Source of the DNA: Xiphias gladius
Lineage: Eukaryota > Chordata > Actinopteri > Istiophoriformes > Xiphiidae
Assembly (NCBI RefSeq): GCF_016859285.1
Contig: NC_053416.1
Location: 14,242,001 to 14,306,000 of the forward strand
Reading direction: 5' to 3'
Length of the DNA stretch: 64,000 bases
The stretch's first letter is position 1. Every line of letters begins with the position of its first letter. Of the stretch, positions 24,436 to 37,454 are shown one piece after another. Made by a program: the position numbers and the translations under genes. The notes under the pieces are model-generated. The model did no database searches and was not told the DNA's origin. It worked only from the letters and a program-made list of their open reading frames with translations.

Positions 24436-25833
24436 GACCTATTTCACACCAATGTTCACCTGCTCCTCATACCTAGGTCCAGGCATAAGCAAATTAAATT
24501 TAAACTTTATCTAATCATGTAGTCTCTTTGAGAGTGAGATCTCGTTTTCAAAAGAGACCGGAGGATAAGATAACGTTCATAATTCTGCAAAAACAACATA
24601 ACAAATATGGCTTCTTTTTAGAATTACAGTTTATTTATTTAATCACTAATAAAATCCTAATGGCAAATCGATCTAGTTAATCTGTGGCCTGGTGTGATGA
24701 AACACCTCAGTACTGGTGTTGATTTTTGAGATTTCTTACCAAACTTTAGAAAAAATCGGCATTTCATGAGTTGAAAATGGCTCAACACACCGCGTACTGT
24801 TTTGAATCATCCTGAACCTTGCAAGGCCATTGCTGACCATTTGAGACTTCTTTACCGCATGAAATTTCTATAGAAAAAAAAAACGAATGTTAACGCCCTT
24901 TAATCAGAGGTGGGTGGCCCACCTCACCCAGCACCCATCCTTGAGTGGGAGTGTGTGAAACCATGCTCATTTTCAAACATATACTGATCGGGAATCATCA
25001 TTTACTGGCGTTTACGCTATTTTTTTCTAACCCACTACTTAGTATTTCTCAGTTTTGGCGCAGTGGTTCAGACTTCTGCTTTTGATGGTTGTGGAAGCAC
25101 CTCCAGACTGCACTCTTTCCCTTCAGACCCTCATATGGCTCAGCGATGGTTGCAGATGGGAGCAGGTCCCTCGATAGCAACATGCTGCTATGTACATTTG
25201 CAATGGGCATTTTTCACAAGCGTGCCTCTAACAAAATGCACAGCTCCGAGAGCTCTGGTTTCAGACATTACTGAGGCTGCAGCCAGTGGCTCGGGACCAC
25301 CATCCTCCACCACACTAATGTTCACTTTAGGTAATTCTGGAGGGGAACAGACCTCCTGCCTTGCAATTTTGTGTCATTCTTCATTTTTCTCCGGCCTGGG
25401 GTTGTCACTGAGCAACTGCCTCACACATCCAAACAAACCAAGACCTTTTTAGTTTGTGGTGTTACCCAGTTAAGTCTGATACCTTCTCTGCAGCCATAGC
25501 AGAGCAGAAACTCTAGTTCCTGACAGTCACTGTAGTGTATCATAGTCATTCTTTGAAGTACGGCTGGTAACATGATTCAACACCCACCAGAACTCTACCT
25601 GTGTCAGTTTGACAACTTAGTTTGATCTGGTTTGAGCCCACCTAAAGTGGTTGTGAGTTTAAATGTACCCTTAAAATGAGAAAATTAAAGTTTTTTCCAC
25701 TATGGATGAGGGAGCCCTGTCCCCCTCAAGTTCCAAAATCCTATTTTTGTCCCCCCCCCAGTTTTACAGTTTCAGGTTAATTTTCTCACCAACGTCTCTC
25801 TGAAGGATGTTCAGCCACTATGGTCCAGGAGCA

Positions 25834-26474
25834 GGTTGCACCAGCTGTTCCTAAAGTAAAACTTAGCTTTGTTATAATGTAAGTGTTTACTAAGTGGAAA
25901 TGTATCCATCACTAATTTAAAACAACTTGCAACAACAACCCAGTTGTTACGTAGAAATCAGGATTGAGTTGCGTCCATAGGTTGCACCAGCTATTTGCCT
26001 ATTAGGAAGTTTCTTTCCTACTTCTTAGTAACTACTGGCTATTTTGAAAGTTGTGAATTACTAAATCAGGTTGCACCATTAAAACCGAGAAATGTCTTAG
26101 CTAGTAAATCTGTTGCTCAGAAATATCTATAATGCTCAATCAACTATGTAAACAAGAAGTCAATGTAGCATCCAAAAATTATAGTTTTAGAGGCACAATG
26201 CCACATGGAGAAATATGTGTTTCAGAGATAGGAGTATTCATACTGTTTAGAATGAGCTGAAAATATTTGATTATGCTAACCTGATATTGTTTACTCATTT
26301 AGTCATAATTTAAGGTATGTTATGTTATTTTTCTGAAATGTCATTTAAAATATTCAAGATATATAGTATTATTATTAAACATTAATCACGTTTCAGGTCA
26401 AATGTCACCATCGAAACTTGCAAGTAGATACTAAGAGCTTAGGAAGGATTTAAATACAAACTAGCTGGTGCAAC
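25834..26474. mobile_element. Inverted-repeat element with GGTTGCACCAGCT ends
   Basis: GGTTGCACCAGCT at 25834 is matched by AGCTGGTGCAAC ending at 26474. Extra copies of the end motif at about 25980 and 26069 inside suggest nested or tandem insertions of the same family. No coding content. Confidence 0.7.
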
Positions 26475-26726
26475 AGATTCTGCTAAGAATAGATTCGAGT
26501 GGACAAAAATATTGATAAACTCACCTGAGTGCCTTCATTATTACTGTTTGCTCAAAGCAATGAGCTTAACAGCGGCAGCGATTGCCTGGCCGACTTTTTT
26601 TTTTTTTACCTGAGTTTTACTTCTCAGGCAACAGGTAAGGAGCCTACCTGTTTTCTGATCTGATCCTCTTTTACTTTGCTATTGATGGTGTTTTCTGCTA
26701 AGGCAAACTGAACACTTTCTGAACAG

Positions 26727-26807
26727 ATGTTTCACATTAAAAACCTCCAGGGGAGGGTGTCTACTAGGAATCCACTCCTTCCCCAATAAGCTTTTAATGT
26801 GAAACAT
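26727..26807. repeat. 81-nt two-stem hairpin, microRNA-precursor-like in shape
   Basis: A 16-bp perfect outer stem (ATGTTTCACATTAAAA at 26727-26742 with 26792-26807) encloses an internal loop and then a second stem of about 8 bp (GGGGAGGG with CCTTCCCC, one G-U pair), with a terminal loop of about 19 nt. It lies inside the presumed kcnj6 intron. Transcription is not shown. Confidence 0.6.
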
Positions 26808-29110
26808 ATGCAGTGTTTTTTGAATGTATTATTTTCATTGCCAGTTAACCAGGCTCACACCTTTCTCATCAAAGGGTCAGCTCACCCAATTCACAGAAAA
26901 TAAAAATTCTCAGCCACTTACTACACTTACTAAGTAAATTTGTGTCAGTTTCAGTTCCCCCTTTGTTTTATTTTTTGTGTAATTTCACTGATCCTTTAAT
27001 CCCCCTATCACTGTTAGGCTAATTTGCTGTGTTTTTGTGAATCAGCTCTTAAATGAGTGTTCTTCCACTGAGCTCTATTCTCACCTGAGCTCTAAAGAGC
27101 TGGAGAAAAACTGTGTGTGCTAAGATTTGAGATTATTTGCATTGGACGTTTAATACTCGTCAGTACTCAGCTGTTTGTATGCCTAAAAATAGTATGTGTC
27201 CCCATGCGGCCTCAGCTAAATTTTGGCCACATCTGGGTCTAAATAACTGCTTAACCGTGTCTACTGATATGTCCGCACATTTCGCCCATATCGACAGACT
27301 TTCCTTGGAGTTGAGGTTCATCCGACACAATATCTATACTGTATGTACACCACATCCCGCTGCAGACCAAGCACGTGGTTCAACATAGATGCACTTATAC
27401 AACCATCAGTGGAACCAATTATCTTGTATTCAGTAACCTCTAATGATTCAATTTAGTCCCAACTTCATGGGTGGCCTCTGGTTTGCAGGAGGATCTATTT
27501 TGGGCGCCCCTAGATCTGGAGGTAAAAGTGCCATTAATATTCCCACATGGACAGTGTTACATTACTCACAGTTGGAGCTCTTCTATATCTTGGATGGACA
27601 TTAAACTCTTCTGGTTAAATCATCAGTACAGAAGATTGAGAACATTAGAAAATATCTGTCTCTGATAAAAAGTCAAAGGTACAAGCCTGTGTATATAAAA
27701 ACTTTTAAAAAAAAAGAATGTCATTTTACTGAGCAAACTAATTTTTTGTGAAAAACTCTATTAATGGCTACTGTAAGGGACGTGTGGGGGTTAAAATGTG
27801 CTTGTTCAATATAACACTCTATTAAATTTAAGAGTTTAATTACCTTTAACAACGGACTGTAGCTGATGTGACATCCATATTTTTGGATGTCACAACCATT
27901 TTTTCTTAGAAAAGTGAAACATACAGTTTGAACATGCTAACAATACATCTATCTTCTGCTCGTCCAAGTTAGAGTGAAACAATTCATGCTAACCTTTTCC
28001 CTGGGACATGTGACTGTTAGTCTTATCCTAAGTCTTCTAGCATGATGTATTTTAATGAGTTAGCCTCAATTAGCAAGCAAGCTACCCCTGACAAAATCTA
28101 CTGCTGACAGTGGTCATTTCAAGTAACAAAATCGACAGTCATTGGTTAGAGATTAATATTGAGTGGTAAATCTGCCACTTTTATCCGTAGCTAGCAAAGA
28201 GATGCTCATTTACACATCCAGCAGTTGCAGAGGGACATTAAAATTAATATTATTCGTGTTTGTGTTCACCTGATAATGTCAGTGTAATATTCACTCTCTA
28301 TTAACTCTGATTTTTTTCTTTACCCACTCCTTAGAAAAATATGGCTCTTTAGCTGCCAAATGCACCACTGTGTTCACCAGCTGGTCACTAACTTTATCCG
28401 CCTTTTGGCACAGGTAGCGTTAAGTATTTTGTTTTTTTCAGAGCTTTTTTGACTGAAAAGCCACCTGATGCAGTCAGAAAAATGAAATGATAGAAGCGGT
28501 TAGAGAGAATCAAAACAGTGAATTGTGGACTGTAAAACCAAAAAAGGAAAAAAGAGGAAAGTTGAAAGAGGCAACATCAGCTAATTCACTAATAACAATC
28601 AAAACTATTGTTGATTATATTGGCTTTTATTGTCTCTTTATTGAAAATGAATGACGGCTTTATGAACAAAGCAGATACCGTAGATAGTTCTTCCTCAGGC
28701 CTTCTGAAACAAGATGACACAGACAAATGTTATCCAATGCTGCGGCCTCATCCAGTGCATTCCTGCTATATTGTGAGCACTTGGTAGACCGAGCTGTGCG
28801 TTACCATGGAAACCAGCGCTGCTGAAGCTCATAATATTCCCCTGTGAATGGAGAGCAGAACGGCTTCAACACAGCCATTTGTTCCAGTGGTAAAAACACT
28901 GATGATGGCTCAGGCTGTGTGCACAGAAAAGAAAATCTTTCCTGATCTGAGGACAGTCCACAGCACGGCCGGAAAAAAAAAAAAAAAACTATATGTGTAA
29001 GCCACATCAGAGGGATCACATAACAACTCTATTGTAATTCATAGGAGCTGCATGTGTTTATTTTTAACCTGGTGGTGTCCGAGTTAGCTCCTGGAGGAAC
29101 GTGTTCTGAG

Positions 29111-29880
29111 CTGTGGAGGAAGAAGTATTCAGATCCTTTACTCAAGTGAAACTACTAATTATTACCACACTGTGAAAATACTCCATTACAATTAGAAATC
29201 CTGAATTGAAAAAGTTACTGAAGTAAAAGTCAATATAATCAGAACAATGTACTTAAAGTATTAAAAATAAAAGTATTCAATGAAAAATAAATGTCCCTGT
29301 GATTTTTACTGTACGATTATATATTTTATCAATAGATTATCCTTATTCAACCATGAGTGTGTAAGCAGCCTTTTGCTGTTGAAGTTGGTTGAGGGGGAAC
29401 TCATTTATAACTATTTCATGTAGGACTGCAAATAATTATTTTCCTTATGGATTAATCTCCTGATAATTTTCTCAATTAATCAATTTGATTGAATTTTCGG
29501 TATGTAAAATTTCAGAAAATAGCAACACCTTCACAATGCTTGTTTTGTTCAATCAGTAGTCGAAACCTCTAAATTCTGAAAACCAGATTAAAATGATTAA
29601 AATAATTAAAAGTAAAAGCAGTAAATCTTCACATTTGAGAAGCTGGAACAGTGAAATTTTTGACATTTCGCCTAAAAATGACAAAATAGTTACTGATCAA
29701 TTTTCTGTCAATCGGTTTCAGCTCCATGTGTACATATTGTTAGGTATTGTAGTTTAATCTGTAACAAAAATCATATTTTATAATCTGATCATATGTCTTG
29801 TAAGGGAAAATCTTAACTTGTAACTAGTAATTAAAGCTCTCAAAGAGTTGTAGTGGAGTAAAAAGTAAAATAATAATGTT
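29111..29880. repeat. hAT-like MITE interrupted by a second MITE
   Basis: The outer element starts CTGTGGAGGAAGAAGTA with repeated AAGTAAAAGT words, and resumes at about 29740-29880 (GTAGTGGAGTAAAAAGTA). In between, about 29425-29730, lies a copy of the family with GATTAATC/CAATTAATCAA words, which suggests nesting. Confidence 0.55.
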
Positions 29881-32800
29881 TTTGGAGTGTAGTCTCCCAG
29901 TGGTTAAGGATTGATTTACGCTCAAAAAGAAGTACTTATTATAACGTGTCGTCCGACCACGGCAGAAATCAAATGCATTTATAGCTGTTCTGAACTGCCA
30001 ACTTGAAAAGCGAAAAAGCCTGCTGTTTTAGAGAGGAGGAGGAGGAGGTGTAATATTGTTTAAATATGGGGCTAATGGTGCTAATTTTCTCACCTGGAAG
30101 ACATTTAGACTCGAACAGTTGTGTAAAGACTGAACAAGTCTAGGTCAAAACCTGGTGCATGGCTGGAACTCCCTTTATCTGTTTGTTTTTCTCTCCTACT
30201 CTCTTTGCTCACATATACCGTAATATAATGCAGCAGAATTCCCGATAAAGTTGTTCTCACTTACATGTTTCTCTGTTTCTGTTGTCAGGCAATGGAACAA
30301 GTATGAAATAGTGACTGGAATACAACTCATTTAGACTACATGTTAACCAGTAGTCGATTACAAGCCACTTCCCTGCTGCTCTGCGCTGCTAAAATCCTGA
30401 TTTTATAACCGCGAGGTTGTCTGACAAAATTACCACACACAATAGTTAAAGACAACGGCTGTGCAGTGATTTCGGCTATATTTACTTGTTAAATGATTGT
30501 TCAGAGAGAAAGTTAGAAGCTCATTCACGTCTGTGTCAGCTACAGTGCGGTCAGTTGAATTAGACTCATAGAGAAGTGTGCCCGTGTGCCCGGACTCGCG
30601 CTCAGGGGGCCAAACTGGTGGATCTCTTCTACGGGAAGTAGCTAAGGTTTGTCAAAAGACGCTAGATTTGTTGCCAGGTACTATTGTGAAAAAAGTTGCT
30701 AAAGGGATGTGAAAAGTCAGTCAATGTAGCAACAAAGGCGCAAAGTTCACAACAGTGCCTGTAAACACCCCCCTGATGACGACAAAGAAACGGTTTGCAC
30801 CAATTCATTTTGAAAGAGCAACGACCAATTGGGAAACTCTAACACTCAGCCAGCCAAACAATGGTGTAACTTCAGCATTCAGTCACGCGTCACTCAGCTG
30901 ACCAATGGTGTAACTTCATCTCTCAGTCAGTGACAGACATTCACGTTTATAGGGCTGGCCCCGCTGTTGCGGTGCAGCTGGAGCGATGTTTGCTGAACAA
31001 TATGACAATAATCTATGAAAACAGCATAGTTAAGAAATGTACAGTGCTTTACTTCAAAAGTGATGCTGTTGGTTGAAAACTGCATTTGAACATGAGTATT
31101 TTGTTCATGCTTGAGAGCTCCTTGTAGCAACAGTTCAGCACAGAGAGAATATGATGGAATACCACACAAAAGGAATAGGAAACAATCAGGAAAGCTTGTG
31201 CCGCCTCAATAATATAAAAAAGGATAACAACACCCAGTTGTTGGATGGGGTGTGTTATTCTGGTTGGGACAGCCATACTTTGAAACCTACTGTTTGCTTG
31301 TTAGGTCAGACGGCAGAAGTTCACAAGGTGATACAGAATGATGTGCTTTGTATCACTGTATGAGACCTCAGAGTGGTCATAACCTAAAGGCAACCTGTGA
31401 GGACATCAAGAAAGTTAAACATAGAAATGGACATCATTTAGGTCAAAGTTAAAACATCTGATTTGACACCATTTCAAATTTATCTTCAGTGGGTAATTAC
31501 CTCATTCATCAGATGTGGTCACCTCACAGTATGATTTCCCCATGGGTGCACCCACAACGCATTACGACATTAATTCAGTGTTCCACACCCACTCTATACT
31601 GCAGGAGTTACTGTGACAAAGTGTAGCTTGATTTTGGCAGTGTGGATGGTGACACATTCTCCTTCGTGCTTACTGTAGCTGCACAGTTTCATGCTGAAGC
31701 TATTTAGTACTACTGGGGTATCCGCGTACTGGACTCTGTTCACGTGGTGGTGATTGTGGAAACAATGGCATATTAGGAGGTCTATTGTTTGTGATATTAT
31801 CTGCATGCATCCCTTGTTTGCGTAGCTGCCACTCAGTCTGAGAGTGCATCCACATCAAACTGTTAAATTTGCAAAAGCATCTTTGTCTGTCAGTTTCAGC
31901 CCACCGTCCAGACTAAAACAACATTTTTCACCCCCGAAAAATTGAGTTTTTTCCAAAATGGCCGCCAGAGTGTGTACATTTGAAAACGCAGCTTTGGTGT
32001 TTCAGTGTGCATGGGCTAAACTGAGATTTTCAAAACAATGATGTAAGCGGCTCAATGAGGGTCGACGTTGTGATTATAAAATAATTATGTTATCACCGCA
32101 GCGTCGAAGCTTGGAAACGACTGCTGGTTAACATGTAGTGTTTATAGGGCACAATTAAATCACTGTTTCATACTTGTGCAGTTGTCTGAAACAGAAATAG
32201 AAAAACGTGTGCTGTAAATGAGAACAAATATGCGGTGACACAGAGAGCAAGAGGCTGTAACTCGTCACAGTAACCCAGCTGTGTGTAGAAAAGTTAAGAA
32301 GATAACTTTCTGTCGTCTCTCTTTTTTCTGTAATCTCACATTTTAAATGTTGATATAGCCGATGATACAGCACAGCTTTTGTCATTAACCTGTATGTATG
32401 TTGGTTTTGTCAGATGATGTCCCAACCATGAAATAATGATTTGGTCCACTGGGCTGTCTGTCTCACTCCTTACCAGATGTTGACTGTGATGTAGTTTTGT
32501 TGTTTGGCAACTGAAAAGAGGCTGAAGAAGAGTTTCAGTCGTTTTATGTTTTTCAAATCTTTTACTGTGGACAGAGGTCTCCACAAAAACAAACTGGAAA
32601 CAATAATGTGGATGCAAAGCATTTTCATGTAAAAACAGTATTTTATTATTTCTGAGTAGTAGCCTGAGCCAAGTTAGTTTTTTCCATAGCTCATTTAATT
32701 TTTGAATCTTGGAAATCGGGTGGCACACTCATTGAAAACACCCCAGACGTGTTTTAATGATTTTATGTTAACGTCATATGGAAAATCGTTCCTTCAGTTA

Positions 32801-33059
32801 TTAAAGACAAAAAGCAAAAACATTTCTTTTTAACATAGGTTTTTTAAAATGAAATATGACGGTAAATTCATACATAAAGGGAAATACATATCATAATGTA
32901 TATTGTATTTCACTTGCTTGTTTTTATTTAGGAATTTTAAATCTTCCATAATAAAAAAAAGCCTACTTGGACAGAAAACTGCCCAATCTGGCAAGTCTGG
33001 CTCCAGTGTGGTGTCGATCAGGTTTTCCGTGTTATATCTTACAGCCCCTGTAAAGTATC

Positions 33060-33521
33060 CAGTGTTGGAAGAAGTAATGAGATCTTTTATGTAAGTAAAG
33101 GTAGAAATACAACACTATAAAAATATTACATTACAAGTAAAAGTCCTGCATTCACTGTTTGACTTAGATAGAAGTACACAAGTATTAGCAACAAAATGTA
33201 CTCAAAGTATCTAAAGCAAACGGGCTCATATGTGACAGGATGGTACCCTTTCATAGTGTTATATTATTGGATTATTAGTATTACTAATGCATTAAGGTGC
33301 ATTTTAATATTCTTCTAAAGTTTCAGCTGGTTGGTGTAGGGAAAACTCCACCAGTCAGATAAATGTACTGCAGTAAAAAGTACAATACTTCCCTCTGAAA
33401 TGTAGTGAAATAAAAGTATGATGAACTTTAAAATGAAAGTACTCAAGTGAAGTACAAGTACCACAAAACTGTACTTAAATACAGTACTTTACTAAATGTA
33501 CCTAGTTACTTTCCAGCACTG
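33060..33521. mobile_element. Non-autonomous hAT-like element
   Basis: The left end CAGTGTTGGAAGAAGTA and the right end TACTTTCCAGCACTG are inverted repeats. The inside is rich in AAGTAC/GTACTT words, as in the very common fish family of this type. It ends about 120 bp before the kcnj6 coding exon acceptor. Confidence 0.8.
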
Positions 33522-33665
33522 CCTACAGCCTCTGTAAAGTCTCCATCATCGGTACTTGCTCTGTATCAAAGCAAAAACAACATTGCACTTGCAATTGCTA
33601 ATTAATACTAATAATTACTGCCATTTTTTCCTCTCTTATAGGCTTGAATTTCACCTAGAAATCCC

Positions 33666-36600
33666 ATGGAGCAGGATGTGGAGAGCCCAGCCATCATCAG
33701 ACAGCCCAAGTTGCCAAAGCAGGCCCGTGAAGACCAGCCTAAACAGCTGGCAGAAATGGACAGGGCAAAGAAGATCCAGCGGTACGTCCAGAAAGATGGG
33801 AAGTGCAACGTCCATCACGGGAATGTTCGAGAGACATACCGGTATCTGACAGACATTTTCACCACGCTGGTAGACCTCAAATGGAGGTTCAACCTCTTCA
33901 TCTTCGTGTTGGTGTACACAGTGACATGGCTCTTCTTTGGCTTCATGTGGTGGCTTATTGCTTACCTCCGGGGTGATCTGGACCATATAGCAGACAATCA
34001 GTGGACTCCATGTGTCAATAACCTCAATGGGTTCGTATCAGCTTTTCTGTTCTCCATTGAGACCGAAACCACCATTGGTTATGGATATAGAGTCATCACG
34101 GACAAATGCCCCGAGGGGATAGTACTGCTTTTAGTTCAGTCAGTGCTGGGATCTATCGTGAATGCCTTCATGGTGGGTTGCATGTTTGTTAAGATCTCAC
34201 AGCCCAAGAAGCGAGCTGAGACACTAGTGTTTTCCACCAATGCGGTCATCTCAATGAGAGATGGGCGACTGTGCCTGATGTTCAGAGTCGGAGACCTCCG
34301 AAACTCACACATTGTGGAGGCTTCAATCAGGGCCAAGCTTATCAAGTCTAAGCAGACCAAGGAAGGGGAGTTCATCCCTTTGAACCAGACGGACATAAAT
34401 GTGGGTTACAACACGGGAGATGACAGGCTCTTCCTAGTGTCGCCACTCATCATCTGCCATGAGATAAATAAGAACAGCCCCTTCTGGGAGATCTCACAAG
34501 CCCACCTGGCCAAGGAGGAGTTGGAAATTGTTGTGATTCTGGAAGGGATGGTTGAGGCCACAGGTGAGTCCTCAGATTCATAAAGTCAGAGTCTTTCTGG
34601 CTGGATGGTATATTTGTGATGTTGTTAGGAATATATTACAATGATGTGTACAGCAGTTATTATTCAATGGATTTAACTATGTTGCACAATCAAAATATAG
34701 GATTACTGTACTTCGTTAACTCAGATTGACTCATTTTCAGTGAGCACAGAATTGTTTCATCATTACAATGCATGTCAAAAAGTAGTAACGTTTTTATTTT
34801 CTTTATTAATTTCATTCAATTTAACAAACAATACATTGACAGTTACAATATTTTTAGGGATGGCTATGTCGGTCAGTCCACCACATGGTCCAGACTGAAA
34901 TATCTCAATAACTATTAGATACATTGCCGTGTAATTTTATACAGACATCCATGGTCCCCAGAGGATGAATCATACTGGCTTTGGTGATCCCCTGACTTTT
35001 CCTCTAGCACCACCAGCAGATCAAAGTTTTCACTTATCCTGTGAAATATCCGCTAGATGGATTGGCACAAAATTTTGTACAGACATTCAGGGTTTAGCTT
35101 AAAGCACTTCTTTGTGGTTAAGTAAAGACTCTTAGTCTTGTTCTGTTCTAACGTAATTACTCTGATGTTTTCCTAACCTAAATCAAGTGACTTTATTAGC
35201 CTAGATTTACCCTTGCCTTTATCATCCTACAGTATATACAACACTAAGAGTTTATAGCCACACTAGCAGCCCTGGTAGGTTGCACTTAGACATGGCACTG
35301 GTTTAGCATGTGTAATATTCACAGTAGTCATTTTCTTAGGCAGGATGAATCCTACTTACATTCATGATCCTCTGTCACCATTTGGTTGACATTTGTAATT
35401 TTCAGTGAAACGTCTTGCCAAATATTGAATGGATTGCCCTGAAATTTGGTGCACACATTTGCATCTCCTAAGTACATTTACTCAAGTACTGTATGTAGGT
35501 GTAAATTTGAGGCACTTGTACGTGAGTTGAGTATTTTCATTCCATGCTACTCGATACTTCTACGTCACTGCATTTCAAAGTATTCCAATTATTTGACAGC
35601 TATTGTTACTAGTTACTTAGATTAAGATTTAACATACAAAGCAAATGCAGAGCCTCTAAAACATGATTAATTGTTATAGATTAAACAATAAATAGTGTAT
35701 AAAGTTAGAGCTGAAATATTTAGTCAATTCATCGATTAGTTAATCAACAGAAATGAAAACTAGTTTAATAACTGATAATTGTTGATGTCATTATTTATGC
35801 AACATTTCAAAGTTCCAGCTTCTCAAAAGTGGAATTTTGCTGATTTTCCTTGTCTTAAATTACAGTAAAAAGAATCATTTTTAGGTTTGACTATTGTTGA
35901 CAATGCTAATATGTTGTTGTTTAACACGTTTACAGTATTCATTAGCTTAGTTGACCACATTAACTATCTTAGTTTAGCGTGTTAGCATGCTAACATTTGC
36001 TAATTAGCACTAATACAGCTCAGCCTGATGGGATTGTCACTAATTTTGCAGGTATTTGGTCTTAAACTAACGTATCGAACGTATTGTTTACATATAGATA
36101 AACTGAACGAACGACTGACATGACCACGCAGCTAACAAGGCTAAATACTAAGGAAAAAAAAAAATCACCACCAGTGACCATTTTGCAGGAATTAGTAAAA
36201 CTCAGATTGGCTGGCAACAGGAACGTGCTCACATTTCTTCATATGCTGATCACGAGATTGTTCAAAGAGGGCCATGGAGGGAGAGACGAGAGGCAGAAAC
36301 ACTGCGTGAGGTGGGAGGGACAGGTGCGTCCAGGTGTTCGGAAATAACAGGAAGTTTAGTTATTGTAGTGTGGCTTGCTGATCAACCCACACAGTTCATG
36401 GAGGCAATTTAAAACAGTTAGCGCCTGATTGCCCCAATTTTGTGTCAGGATTCGTACTCCTTCTCAGAGTCGTAACTCAGTCAATCCTGAACACAGAGAC
36501 ATGATACACGTTTTTAGATTCAGTGTGTCTTACACTTGCCAAGGTTATCATTTTTTCTAATGTCCATTGCAAATAAACGTCCATAAATCTGCCTAGTAAT

Positions 36601-37454
36601 CATAGAAAAACAGTTTTTCCTTATAACTGAGAATTGTCATGTTTTAAGTTTTCTTCGGTATCAAAGTGATTCATTGATAGTTATATGTACATCCATGGAC
36701 AAAGTGCAAACAGGAACTGCTAATAGCTAATTCAATGTAATTTTTAATTCCGCCAATTTGAAAAAATGTAAATAAATATAGGCATAAAAAAAACAAACTG
36801 TAGTAGCATAGCTCACTGAATCCATGGCAACATTAATACTTATTATACTTATTCTTTTTGACATCCTCAGTGTGCACCACAAACAAAATTCATTCAAACC
36901 ATTGTACTAGGGCGGAGGCAGAAATCTGAGGGACAGAGATCTCAAAACCTGGACGAATAAAACCAAAACTATGGGTAGACACCATGAGAGGAAAGTGGGA
37001 AACATGTTTTTTTGTAATTTGGATAGAATGACCCTCTGAGGTGGCCCAAACTAAACTTTTCCATAAATGTTTTAATCCTGACTGTTGCATTGTGTCTCCA
37101 GGCATGACATGCCAGGCGAGGAGTTCATATGTCAGCAGGGAAATCAAGTGGGGCTACCGCTTCACACCAGTCCTGACACTGGAGGACGGCTTCTATGAGG
37201 TGGACTACAACAGTTTCCACGACATCTACGAAACCAACACACCCACCTGCAGTGCCAAAGAGCTTGCTGATATGACAAGCCGCACCCGCTTGCCCCTAAC
37301 CTGGTCGCTGGCCAGTAAGCTGAGTCAACAGGGGCTGCCAGAGTCTGAGCAAGAGGGTCAGGAGACAAAGACCAGCCTGGACAACCAGGGGAAGAGCCAG
37401 CAGACTGAGAGGAACGGGGACATTGCCAACATAGAGAGTGAGTCCAAAGTGTAG
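33666..37454 (+). CDS. kcnj6: G-protein-gated inward rectifier K+ channel GIRK2 (complete coding region)
   Basis: Kir3.2 forms tetrameric plasma-membrane potassium channels opened by G-beta-gamma, PIP2 and sodium. Coding exons 33666-34563 and 37102-37454 join in phase (GT/AG) to 416 aa; human GIRK2 has 423. The start is fixed by an in-frame TGA at 33645-33647, just after the acceptor at 33641, so the extra N-terminal residues of mammalian GIRK2 are not encoded by this exon. Seen: TM1 at about 75-98, selectivity filter TIGYG at 136-140, TM2 at about 152-176 with pore-lining Asn166 (human Asn184), Asp210 at the sodium site (human Asp228), the cytoplasmic Kir domain, and C-terminal ESKV, a class I PDZ ligand. 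[15 protein letters not shown] is close to the human GIRK2 tail. The intron position inside the Kir domain suits the family. No lesions. Confidence 0.97.
34564..37101 (+). other. Coding-region intron of kcnj6
   Basis: Begins GTGAGT and ends TCCAG. It holds dispersed repeat copies at about 34855-35060, 35355-35460 and 35930-36070 (GAGGATGAATC and GTTAGCATGCTAAC-type words), a fragment of the hAT-like family near 35465-35600, and a MITE near 35705-35880. No gene seen. Confidence 0.85.

Larger units (their letters stand above)
22665..33641 (+). other. Presumed large first intron of kcnj6
   Basis: About 11 kb with no gene I can support. It contains the inverted-repeat element 23569-24435, the element 25834-26474, the hairpin 26727-26807, a run of A at about 28973-28987, nested MITE material at 29111-29880 and another hAT-like MITE at 33060-33521. 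Stretches such as 27100-28900 and 30000-32900 show only AT-rich sequence. Confidence 0.45.
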
